Shown piece after piece: positions 23,062 to 29,202 of a stretch of DNA of 41,991 nt. Position 1 is the first letter of the stretch, and the number at the start of each line of letters is the position of its first letter. The stretch is from an uncultured Flavonifractor sp. (GTDB taxonomy: Bacteria; Bacillota; Clostridia; Oscillospirales; Oscillospiraceae), in contig CALWXT010000008.1 in NCBI GenBank assembly GCA_944385575.1, positions 1-41,991 on the forward strand. Reading direction: 5' to 3'. Both the position numbers and the translations under genes were made by a program. The notes beneath the pieces are model-generated. The model did not search any database, had not been told where the DNA came from, and saw only the letters and a list, made by a program, of their open reading frames with translations.

Positions 23062-24195
23062 CTATTGAGCCATAAACAGGGTTTTCAGCAGGCGGGCAAA
23101 GATGCCGGGGACGGTGAGCCGTTCCACGGCGCTGTCGGCTACGATGGGGATGGCCTGCAGCTGCTGGTCGCCCACCCAGACTGTCATTTGGCCCAGCTTC
23201 TGGCCGGCCTCCACCGGCGCCTCCACGTCCTGGCAGAGCTCCAGCTGGGTGGTGACCTGATCCACCATGGACTTTTCCACCAGAATGCTGCTGGATGTGG
23301 ACAGTACGGGCTGGACGGTATCACTTTCTCCCAGCAGCACGTCCACCGGCGGCAGAGCCTGGGAGGGGTAAACGTCCATCAGGGTGTAATTGGCGAAGCC
23401 GTAATTCAGCAGAGAGGAGGCTGCCGCCGAGCGGACATCGGAGGAAGGGCACTTCAGCACCACCGCGATGAGCTCCATGCCGTCCCGCTCTGCCGTGGCG
23501 GACAGGCAGTAGCCGGCGGCGTCGGTAGAGCCGGTCTTCAGGCCAGTGGCACCCTCATAGAACCGAATGAGCTTGTTGGTGTTGGCCAGCTGAAACTGAC
23601 CGCCCCGGAGGGAGTCCATCCAGATGGTGGTGTACTCCCGGATGGCGGGGTGGTTGAGGATCAGTTCCCGGCTCATCAGGGCAATGTCGTAGGCGGAGGT
23701 GAGATGGCCCGCCGCAGGCAGGCCGGTACAGTTGACAAAGCAGGTGTCCGTCATGCCCAGCTCCGCCGCCCGCTGGTTCATCCGCTGTACAAAGGCCTCC
23801 TCGCTGCCGGCCAGATGTTCCGCCAGCGCTACGGAGGCGTCATTGCCGGAGGCCACCGCCACGGCCTTCAGCAGATCATGGACGGACATCTGTTCCCCTT
23901 CCTTTAAATAGACCTGGGAGCCGCCCATGGAGGCGGCATGGGCGGACACTGTCACCATGTCCTCTGTGGAGAGGGCGCCGCTGTCGATGGCCTCCATCAC
24001 CAGCAGCAGGGTCATGATTTTGGTGACGCTGGCGGGCTCCAGCTTATCGTGGGCATTCTGTTCGTACAGAACGGTACCTGTCTCCTTTTCCACCAGCACC
24101 GCCGCCCCGGCATCCACCGACGGCGGGGCGGCGGCGGCCCGGGCGGGAACGGCCAGCAATAGGGCGGCCACCAGGGCCGCGGCCAGTTTTTTCAT
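23062..24195 (-). CDS. D-alanyl-D-alanine carboxypeptidase (S11, DacB/DacF type)
   Basis: A secreted, low-molecular-weight penicillin-binding protein that trims the terminal D-Ala from peptidoglycan stem peptides. The 377-residue protein has a signal peptide (1-21, ending ARAA). The S11 active-site motifs are complete: Ser56-Val-Thr-Lys59, Ser116-Gly-Asn118 and Lys220-Thr-Gly222. A PBP5-type C-terminal beta domain follows (about 275-350), then an amphipathic end (FARLLKTLFMAQ) that probably anchors it to the membrane. GGGAGG lies 11 bases before the ATG at 24195. Length and layout fit DacB (sigma-E, cortex) or DacF (sigma-F) of Bacillus. A sigma-E-like promoter upstream favours a sporulation role, but a vegetative DacA role is not excluded. 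Confidence 0.93.
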   Translation of the reverse strand: MKKLAAALVAALLLAVPARAAAAPPSVDAGAAVLVEKETGTVLYEQNAHDKLEPASVTKIMTLLLVMEAIDSGALSTEDMVTVSAHAASMGGSQVYLKEGEQMSVHDLLKAVAVASGNDASVALAEHLAGSEEAFVQRMNQRAAELGMTDTCFVNCTGLPAAGHLTSAYDIALMSRELILNHPAIREYTTIWMDSLRGGQFQLANTNKLIRFYEGATGLKTGSTDAAGYCLSATAERDGMELIAVVLKCPSSDVRSAAASSLLNYGFANYTLMDVYPSQALPPVDVLLGESDTVQPVLSTSSSILVEKSMVDQVTTQLELCQDVEAPVEAGQKLGQMTVWVGDQQLQAIPIVADSAVERLTVPGIFARLLKTLFMAQ

Positions 24196-24234
24196 AGCGT
24201 TTCAAGCCTCCCGTGTTTCTAAACTCTGTTTCAA

Positions 24235-24263
24235 AGGATATGGATTCCAGAATGGTTCTATAC
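24235..24263 (-). promoter_or_regulatory. Candidate sigma-E promoter of the D,D-carboxypeptidase gene
   Basis: On the minus strand GTATAGA (24263-24257), then 14 bases, then CATATCCT (24242-24235). This fits the mother-cell sigma-E pattern of an ATA-containing -35 and CATAnnnT -10. The predicted leader is about 33 bases. No good sigma-A alternative is visible. Confidence 0.38.
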
Positions 24264-24268
24264 AGATT

Positions 24269-24297
24269 TTGACGCGGGTAAATTTTTCTGTTACACT
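24269..24297 (+). promoter_or_regulatory. Sigma-A promoter of mobA
   Basis: TTGACG (24269-24274), 17 bases, TACACT (24292-24297). The predicted start near 24304 lies on the upstream ATG at 24305, which supports the GTG at 24323 as the real start codon. Confidence 0.65.
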
Positions 24298-24322
24298 GAG
24301 CCAAATGAAAGGGGGTGAAGGT

Positions 24323-24889
24323 GTGGAGACGGCCGTTGTGATTTTAACGGGGGGACAGTCGGCCCGCATGGGCCGGGATAAGGCGGGGCTTGTCCTGGAT
24401 GGAGAGGTATTCCGCACCCGGCTGACCGCCCGCTTTCGGACTGCTTTTGACCAGGTGTGGATTGCCGGCCCGGAGGGCCTGCCTGACCTACGGCCCGGTC
24501 AGGGCCCGCTGGCAGGTCTGGAGAGCGCTTTTGTCCGGACCGGGGCGGAGGCGGTCTTTCTCACCGCCGTAGATCTTCCCTTTGCCGACCCCGCTCTGGC
24601 GCGGCTGCTGACCGAGCGCATGGGGGAGAAGGACGCCTGTCTGATTCGCCGGAGGGACGGCAGGCTGGAGCCCCTGTTTGCCGTCTACCGCCGCACCTGC
24701 CTGCCCCATCTCCAGGCCTGCCTGGACGCGGGCCGCCGGGCCATGGGCGCTCTGCTGGACCGGCTGGACTGCCGAATGATAGAGGAGGATCAGCTGCCCG
24801 GCTTTGATCTGGCATACATTCTATTTAATGTAAATACCCCGGAGGATTACAGTCAGGCGAAGAAAATTTCAAATTCCTCTTTACAATGA
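24323..24889 (+). CDS. mobA: Molybdenum cofactor guanylyltransferase-like protein
   Basis: A cytoplasmic nucleotidyltransferase of the MobA family, which links GMP from GTP to molybdopterin. The N-terminal signature is LTGGQSARMGRDKAGLVLDG, with the family's GG..SxRMGxDK loop. GPLAGLESAF and the metal-binding aspartate in TAVDLPFADP follow, as does the late NVNTPED. The protein is 188 residues from the GTG start, near the usual size. I prefer GTG at 24323 because GAAAGGGGGTG lies 7 bases upstream and the mapped promoter would start transcription at about 24304. The ATG at 24305 has no ribosome site. No other molybdenum cofactor gene is nearby, so it may act with distant moa genes or on a related sugar nucleotide. 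Confidence 0.87.
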   Translation: METAVVILTGGQSARMGRDKAGLVLDGEVFRTRLTARFRTAFDQVWIAGPEGLPDLRPGQGPLAGLESAFVRTGAEAVFLTAVDLPFADPALARLLTERMGEKDACLIRRRDGRLEPLFAVYRRTCLPHLQACLDAGRRAMGALLDRLDCRMIEEDQLPGFDLAYILFNVNTPEDYSQAKKISNSSLQ

Positions 24890-24908
24890 TGCTTTAGTGT
24901 GGTAACAT
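24880..24908 (+). promoter_or_regulatory. Promoter of the amino-acid ABC importer operon
   Basis: TTTACA (24880-24885), 17 bases, TAACAT (24903-24908). The -35 overlaps the end of mobA and the predicted leader is about 35 bases. Confidence 0.55.
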
Positions 24909-24948
24909 ACGAAAGCAACCACGACATACATGGTTTGGAGGAATGTAC

Positions 24949-25806
24949 ATGAAACGCAGACTGACCGCTCTGGCCCTTGCGCTGGGCCTGACTTTTGCAC
25001 TGACCGCCTGCGGCGGCACCACTCCCGGCAACGCCGAGACCCCGGCCGGCGGGAATTCTGAGACCCCCGCTCCTGCGGAGTCCAATGCCCCCGCCGCCGA
25101 GAGCGATATGGCCTATGTCCAGGACAAGGGCACCCTCATTGTGGGCATGACCGACTTCAACCCCATGGATTATAAGGATGAGAACGGCGAGTGGATCGGC
25201 TTTGACGCCGACATGGCCAAGGCCTTTGCCGAGAGCCTGGGTGTGGAAGTGGAGTTCCTGGAGATCAACTGGGACAACAAGCTGATGGAGCTGGACACCA
25301 AGGGCATTGACGTGATTTGGAACGGCATGACCATCAATGACGAGGTGAAGGCCGGCGCTTCCGTCTCCGAGCCTTACTGCCGCAACGGCCAGGTGGTGGT
25401 GGTTTCCGCCGACAAGGCTGAGGATTATCAGACGGTGGAGAGCCTGTCCGGTCTGAACTTCGCCGTGGAGAACGGCTCCGCCGGTGCCGCGCAGCTGGAT
25501 GCGCTGAATCTGAGCTATGTGGCCAAGACCACCCAGGCTGACGCTCTGATGGAAGTTGCCTCCGGCGCTTCCGACGCCTGTGTTATCGACCTGCTGATGG
25601 CCGGCGCCATGATCGGCGAGGGCACCAGCTATCCCGATCTGACCTACACCGTCCAGCTCAACGATGAGGAATATGGTGTGGCCTTCCGCAAGGGCTCCGA
25701 CCTGACCGAGGCTTTCAACAGCTTCTGGAAAGAGGCCTATGATGCCGGCACCGTGATGGAGACTGCTACCACTTACGGTGTCCAGGAGTCCGTCATCGAG
25801 AAATAA
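24949..25806 (+). CDS. Polar amino-acid ABC transporter substrate-binding lipoprotein
   Basis: An extracellular, lipid-anchored binding protein (285 residues). The signal peptide ends in the lipobox LTAC with the lipidated Cys21, followed by a Gly/Glu/Pro/Ala-rich linker (22-55). The family-3 binding domain then starts (GTLIVGMTDFNPMDYKDENGEWIGFDADMAKAFAE), with the second lobe at AVENGSAGAAQLDALN and return at YGVAFRKGSDLTEAFN. GGAGG lies 7 bases before the ATG at 24949; the ATG at 24943 is too close to it. It heads an operon with a permease and ATPase. A hairpin after it may keep its level above theirs. The amino acid transported cannot be told from sequence alone. Confidence 0.94.
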   Translation: MKRRLTALALALGLTFALTACGGTTPGNAETPAGGNSETPAPAESNAPAAESDMAYVQDKGTLIVGMTDFNPMDYKDENGEWIGFDADMAKAFAESLGVEVEFLEINWDNKLMELDTKGIDVIWNGMTINDEVKAGASVSEPYCRNGQVVVVSADKAEDYQTVESLSGLNFAVENGSAGAAQLDALNLSYVAKTTQADALMEVASGASDACVIDLLMAGAMIGEGTSYPDLTYTVQLNDEEYGVAFRKGSDLTEAFNSFWKEAYDAGTVMETATTYGVQESVIEK

Positions 25807-25823
25807 GATATCCTGAGGGAACG

Positions 25824-25850
25824 GGGCAGAGAGCCGGGCGCTCTCTGCCC
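25824..25850 (+). other. Intercistronic hairpin after the binding-protein gene
   Basis: A perfect 10-bp stem (GGGCAGAGAG 25824-25833 with 25841-25850) without a T-run. In ABC importer operons such hairpins stabilise the upstream mRNA or reduce read-through, so that the binding protein is made in excess. Confidence 0.65.
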
Positions 25851-25876
25851 TTCCCCGGTCAAGAGAGGGAAACACT

Positions 25877-26515
25877 ATGCTGATGTCTGTTACGCTCACC
25901 CTGCTGGAGGGCTTCGTGGTCACTCTGGAGCTCTTTCTCCTGACCCTCCTGTTCGCGCTGCCTCTGGGTCTGGTGATCTCCTTCGGTTCCATGAGCCGGT
26001 GCACGCCCCTGCGGGCAGTGGTCAAGACCATCGTGTGGATCGTCCGGGGCACACCACTGATGCTTCAGATCATGGTGGTGTTCTACGGGCCCGGCCTGAT
26101 GTTCGGCCTGCCGCTGCTGCCCCGCTTCACCGCGGCGGTAGTGACCTTCGTCATCAACTATGCCTGTTACTTCTCCGAAATCTACCGGGGTGGCATCCAG
26201 GGTGTGCCGGCGGGCCAGCAGGAAGCGGGCCTGGTGCTGGGTATGACCCGCAGCCAGATTTTTTTCAAGGTCACCCTCCTTCAGGTTATCAAGCGTATCG
26301 TGCCGCCCATGGGCAACGAGTTCATCACCCTGGTGAAGGACACCGCCCTGGTGCGGGTCATTTCCGTCTACGAGATCATCTGGATGGGCGAATCCTTTAT
26401 CAAAAAGGGCATGATCTGGCCCTTGTTCTACACCGCCGTCTTCTATCTGGTGGCCAACGGCATCCTCACCCTGCTGTTCGGCTGGTTTGAGAAGAAGCTG
26501 AACTATTTCAAGTAA
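25877..26515 (+). CDS. Polar amino-acid ABC transporter permease (HisM/GlnP type)
   Basis: A membrane subunit of 212 residues with about five hydrophobic segments. It carries RGTPLMLQ near the second segment and the cytoplasmic EAA loop GVPAGQQEAGLVLGMTRSQI, which docks on the ATPase. Only one permease gene is present, so the transporter is probably a homodimer in the membrane. AGAGGG lies about 7 bases before the ATG at 25877; ATG 25883 is also possible. The ATPase ribosome site begins at its stop codon, so the two are tightly coupled. Confidence 0.94.
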   Translation: MLMSVTLTLLEGFVVTLELFLLTLLFALPLGLVISFGSMSRCTPLRAVVKTIVWIVRGTPLMLQIMVVFYGPGLMFGLPLLPRFTAAVVTFVINYACYFSEIYRGGIQGVPAGQQEAGLVLGMTRSQIFFKVTLLQVIKRIVPPMGNEFITLVKDTALVRVISVYEIIWMGESFIKKGMIWPLFYTAVFYLVANGILTLLFGWFEKKLNYFK

Positions 26516-26528
26516 GGAGGTGGGCCCT

Positions 26529-27314
26529 GTGCCCATTCTGGACGTACAGCACATTGAAAAGCACTTCGGCTCCACCCGGGTACTGGAGGATATCAGCTTT
26601 TCTCTGGAAAAGGGGCAGGCGCTGGCTATCATCGGCTCCTCCGGCTCTGGCAAGACCACCCTGCTGCGGTGCCTGAACTTTTTGGAGACCCCCAACCAGG
26701 GCAGGATTCTGGTCAATGGCGAGACCCTCTTTGACGCGGAAGACCCCGCCACCCAGCGGGAGAGCGAGGTGCGCAAAAAGCGCCTCCACTTCGGATTAGT
26801 GTTTCAGTCCTTCAACCTGTTTCCCCAGTATACCGCCCTGGAGAACGTGACCCTGGCGCCCAAGCTGCTGGCCCAGGAGAACCCGGACTTCAAGACCCGG
26901 AAAAAAGAGATTTTTGACGGTATTCAGTCCGAGGGCCGGGAGCTGCTGGCCAAGATGGGTCTCTCCGACCGGGCCGACCACTATCCCCACCAGCTCTCCG
27001 GCGGCCAGCAGCAGCGGGTGGCCATCGCCCGGGCACTGGCTCTGAAGCCGGACATCCTGTGCTTTGACGAGCCCACCTCCGCTCTGGACCCGGAGCTTAC
27101 CGGCGAGGTGCTCAAGGTCATCCGCTCCCTGGCTGAGCAGAAGACCACCATGATCATCGTCACCCATGAGATGGCCTTCGCACGGGACGTGGCCGATCAG
27201 GTGATTTTCATGGACGAGGGCGTCATTGTGGAGCAGGGCGCCGCCCGGCAGGTCATTGAAAACCCCAGGGAGGAGCGTACCCGGCAGTTCCTCTCCCGCT
27301 ATGCGGAGAATTGA
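26529..27314 (+). CDS. Polar amino-acid ABC transporter ATP-binding protein (GlnQ type)
   Basis: A cytoplasmic ATPase of 261 residues. Walker A is GSSGSGKTT, the Q-loop lies in GLVFQSFNLF, the signature is LSGGQQQRV, Walker B is ILCFDEP and the switch histidine is in VTHEM. Sequence and context are those of GlnQ/HisP. The start is most likely GTG at 26529, 8 bases after AAGGAGG (26514-26520); the earlier GTG at 26520 overlaps that site. A short insertion (LAQENPDFKTRKKEIFDGI) between Q-loop and signature makes it slightly longer than standard GlnQ. It is the last gene of the importer operon and is followed by a strong terminator. Confidence 0.94.
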   Translation: MPILDVQHIEKHFGSTRVLEDISFSLEKGQALAIIGSSGSGKTTLLRCLNFLETPNQGRILVNGETLFDAEDPATQRESEVRKKRLHFGLVFQSFNLFPQYTALENVTLAPKLLAQENPDFKTRKKEIFDGIQSEGRELLAKMGLSDRADHYPHQLSGGQQQRVAIARALALKPDILCFDEPTSALDPELTGEVLKVIRSLAEQKTTMIIVTHEMAFARDVADQVIFMDEGVIVEQGAARQVIENPREERTRQFLSRYAEN

Positions 27315-27339
27315 AAAACGGGAAAACGCGTGGTATGAT
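27311..27339 (+). promoter_or_regulatory. Candidate promoter nested in the importer terminator
   Basis: TTGAAA (27311-27316) overlaps the ATPase stop codon. After 17 bases TATGAT (27334-27339) lies at the apex of the terminator hairpin. The predicted start near 27346 gives a 30-base leader for the next gene. Confidence 0.5.
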
Positions 27340-27357
27340 AATACCACGCGTTTTTGT
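27323..27357 (+). terminator. Terminator of the amino-acid importer operon
   Basis: A perfect 14-bp stem (27323-27336 with 27341-27354) and 4-base loop, followed by TTTTTG, 9 bases after the stop codon. Confidence 0.92.
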
Positions 27358-27375
27358 TAGGAAGGAGCTGACAGC

Positions 27376-27720
27376 ATGGATCAGGAGCTGTTTTTGCCCG
27401 TGCTCTCCCACTTTGAGAACGGGAATTTCTGGACGGCCAGCGGCGGCCGGATGCGCTACCGGGTGGACCCGGTGAAGGAGGAGGACGTCTGGGCAGCCCT
27501 GGAAGCCCAGGTATGGGAAGGCCCCTGGAATCTGGCAGACAGCACGGTGGAGGAGACTGTCCGCTTCCCCCTGAGCGAGGAGGGGCTGGACCAGCTCCGT
27601 GCCTGGGTGCTCAGCTGGCAGGAGCAGATCAACGCCCGTCCTGCCAAGACTCTGGCGGAAACCATCCAGGCCAGAGATGCCCGTCGCCAGGCCCTGAAAG
27701 AGCAGGAGAAGACGGAGTAA
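27376..27720 (+). CDS. Small conserved-looking protein of unknown function
   Basis: I do not recognise this 114-residue protein. It has no signal peptide, membrane segment or cysteine motif. The N-terminal half has a beta-type pattern (NGNFWTASGGRMRYRVDP) and the C-terminal half is helical, ending in a charged stretch (ETIQARDARRQALKEQEKTE). The acidic/aromatic mix suggests a soluble cytosolic protein. Support for a real gene is good: AAGGAG 8 bases before the ATG at 27376, a candidate promoter, tight fit between two terminator/promoter elements, and codon use like its neighbours. Nothing nearby fixes its role. Confidence 0.8.
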   Translation: MDQELFLPVLSHFENGNFWTASGGRMRYRVDPVKEEDVWAALEAQVWEGPWNLADSTVEETVRFPLSEEGLDQLRAWVLSWQEQINARPAKTLAETIQARDARRQALKEQEKTE

Positions 27721-27724
27721 ACTC

Positions 27725-27753
27725 TTGCGTTCAGCGCCGGATGGTGTTATAGT
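27725..27753 (+). promoter_or_regulatory. Promoter of the zinc-ribbon gene
   Basis: TTGCGT (27725-27730), 17 bases, TATAGT (27748-27753), starting 5 bases after the preceding stop codon. The leader is about 30 bases. Confidence 0.6.
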
Positions 27754-27789
27754 ATTTCTTGGCAATTTGAGAGAAAGGCGGCGCAAGCC

Positions 27790-27981
27790 ATGACCTGGGG
27801 AACCTACTATTTTTTCTATGAATGTCCCAACTGCGGGAAGAAATACCGCTATGAGCTGGAGGGTGCGGATAACGCTACCTTCGGTCTGTGTCCCGACTGC
27901 AAGGTGATGGGCACCTTCGTGGGTGAGACCAAGGACAACAAGCAGGGCGAGGATAAATTCGCCGATTACGAGTTTGTGTAA
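27790..27981 (+). CDS. Small zinc-ribbon protein
   Basis: A 63-residue protein with two cysteine pairs, Cys12/Cys15 (CPNCG) and Cys34/Cys37 (CPDC), spaced as in a rubredoxin-like or zinc-ribbon fold: YECPNCGKKYRYELEGADN then FGLCPDCK. The N-terminus is aromatic (WGTYYFFYE) and the C-terminus acidic. It probably binds one zinc or iron atom. The function is unknown; such single-domain ribbons often bind nucleic acid or partner proteins. It has its own promoter and a terminator directly after it. AAAGG lies about 10 bases before the ATG at 27790, a moderate ribosome site. Confidence 0.85.
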   Translation: MTWGTYYFFYECPNCGKKYRYELEGADNATFGLCPDCKVMGTFVGETKDNKQGEDKFADYEFV

Positions 27982-27984
27982 ACG

Positions 27985-28024
27985 AAAAGCGGCCGCCTCT
28001 TGATAAAAGAGACGGCCGCTTTTT
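27985..28024. terminator. Bidirectional terminator between zinc-ribbon and Ig-like genes
   Basis: A 17-bp stem with one mismatch (27985-28001 with 28007-28023), AAAA on the left and TTTTT on the right, in the 50-base convergent gap. Confidence 0.92.
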
Positions 28025-28031
28025 ATTATGT

Positions 28032-29021
28032 TCAGAAGGAGCAGCGGACGATGCACGTCAGGGTCTGGCCGTCCACTGTGCAGGTGATCGTAGTGCTGCC
28101 GGGGCCAACCGGCTTCACCACACCGTCAGCCGAGATGGTGGCCACGGAGGTGTTGCCGATGCTCCAGGTGGGTGTGGAGGAGGTACCGTTCACCTTCATC
28201 TGTACCGAGGGGTTGCTCAGGGCCGAGAAGGTGAAATCGGTTTTGTTCAGGGACAGGGTTCCGGTGCTGGTAGAGCCGCCGGTGCTGCTGCCGCCGCTGG
28301 AGGTGCCGCTGGTGACCTGATTGTAGACCAGGATGGTCTGGTCGGCGGCGCCGGGCATGGAAGCGGTAATGGTGGCGCTGCCACGGGTGGTGCCGTGGCT
28401 CACCTTACCGGTGGCATCCACCGAGACGATGGACGGGTCGCTGCTGGTCCAGGTGATGGTACCGGTGGAGCCGGCGGGCACGAAGGTTACATGCACGGTG
28501 ATGGGATCGGGATAGCGGTTGGAGAAAGAGAACTCCTTCTGATCCAGGGTAAAGCCGGTGGCTGTCTGGTCAGCAGGCACGGTGTTCTCAGGGCTGGGCT
28601 GAGCGGAGGGGTCCACAGGAGCCTCGGAGTCCGCCGGGCCGGGAGTCTCCGACTCCACCACCGGGGCAGAACTCTCCGGAGGCACGGAGGAGCCGGGTTC
28701 AGCATGGCCTTTGCTTACCAGAGGCATGATAATGGAAACGACGATAATCACCGCCGCGATGATCAGGGCCAGGGACAGCACGATACCTGCCATCCGCAGG
28801 GGAGAGGGGCTGCCGCCGTAGCCGCCGCCCCGGGTATTCGTGACTAACCGCTTGCCGCCGCGATTACGGGGGGGCGCCTCCTCATAGTCACCCTGTTCGT
28901 CATAGTCCGCTTCCATCTCGTCACAAAAGGGGCAGTGTTTATAAGTAGAGGAGTAATCTTCTCCGCAGTATTCACAATGGATCATCGTGGGACGGTCATC
29001 TTTGCTTCGCCTGGATGCCAT
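28032..29021 (-). CDS. Membrane protein with zinc ribbon and two Ig-like (BIG2) domains
   Basis: A 329-residue single-pass protein. The cytosolic part has a zinc ribbon (Cys16/Cys19 and Cys30/Cys33, CEYCGEDY and CPFCDE) and an acidic then glycine-rich stretch. One membrane segment lies at about 76-100. Outside are a Ser/Pro/Glu linker (105-155) and two Ig-like domains of the BIG2 type (about 160-237 and 258-328), each ending in a VSVDATGKVSHGTT or ATISADGVVKPVGPG pattern. The ATG at 29021 has GGAGGG 7 bases upstream. It may link a cytosolic metal-binding or partner-binding ribbon to the cell surface. BIG2 domains often mediate adhesion or scaffolding, but no ligand is indicated. It has its own promoter. 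Confidence 0.88.
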   Translation of the reverse strand: MASRRSKDDRPTMIHCEYCGEDYSSTYKHCPFCDEMEADYDEQGDYEEAPPRNRGGKRLVTNTRGGGYGGSPSPLRMAGIVLSLALIIAAVIIVVSIIMPLVSKGHAEPGSSVPPESSAPVVESETPGPADSEAPVDPSAQPSPENTVPADQTATGFTLDQKEFSFSNRYPDPITVHVTFVPAGSTGTITWTSSDPSIVSVDATGKVSHGTTRGSATITASMPGAADQTILVYNQVTSGTSSGGSSTGGSTSTGTLSLNKTDFTFSALSNPSVQMKVNGTSSTPTWSIGNTSVATISADGVVKPVGPGSTTITCTVDGQTLTCIVRCSF

Positions 29022-29052
29022 AGGAAATCCCTCCAATCGACATTCTTGACCT

Positions 29053-29082
29053 ATTTTACAACGAAAGACGGCCATCCGTCAA
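29053..29082 (-). promoter_or_regulatory. Promoter of the Ig-like membrane protein gene
   Basis: On the minus strand TTGACG (29082-29077), 18 bases, TAAAAT (29058-29053). Confidence 0.5.
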
Positions 29083-29137
29083 CGGCGGAGGCGAAAATGT
29101 AAAGGTTTTTTAATATTTATGTTAACTACGCCCTGCC

Positions 29138-29166
29138 TTGCGTTCTCCTCTGCAATCGGATATAAT
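29138..29166 (+). promoter_or_regulatory. Promoter of the AAA+ ATPase gene
   Basis: TTGCGT (29138-29143), 17 bases, TATAAT (29161-29166), about 36 bases before the ATG. Confidence 0.7.
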
Positions 29167-29202
29167 ACAGCACAGCAGAGTAAAAAACGGAGGTGTGGCG
29201 GG

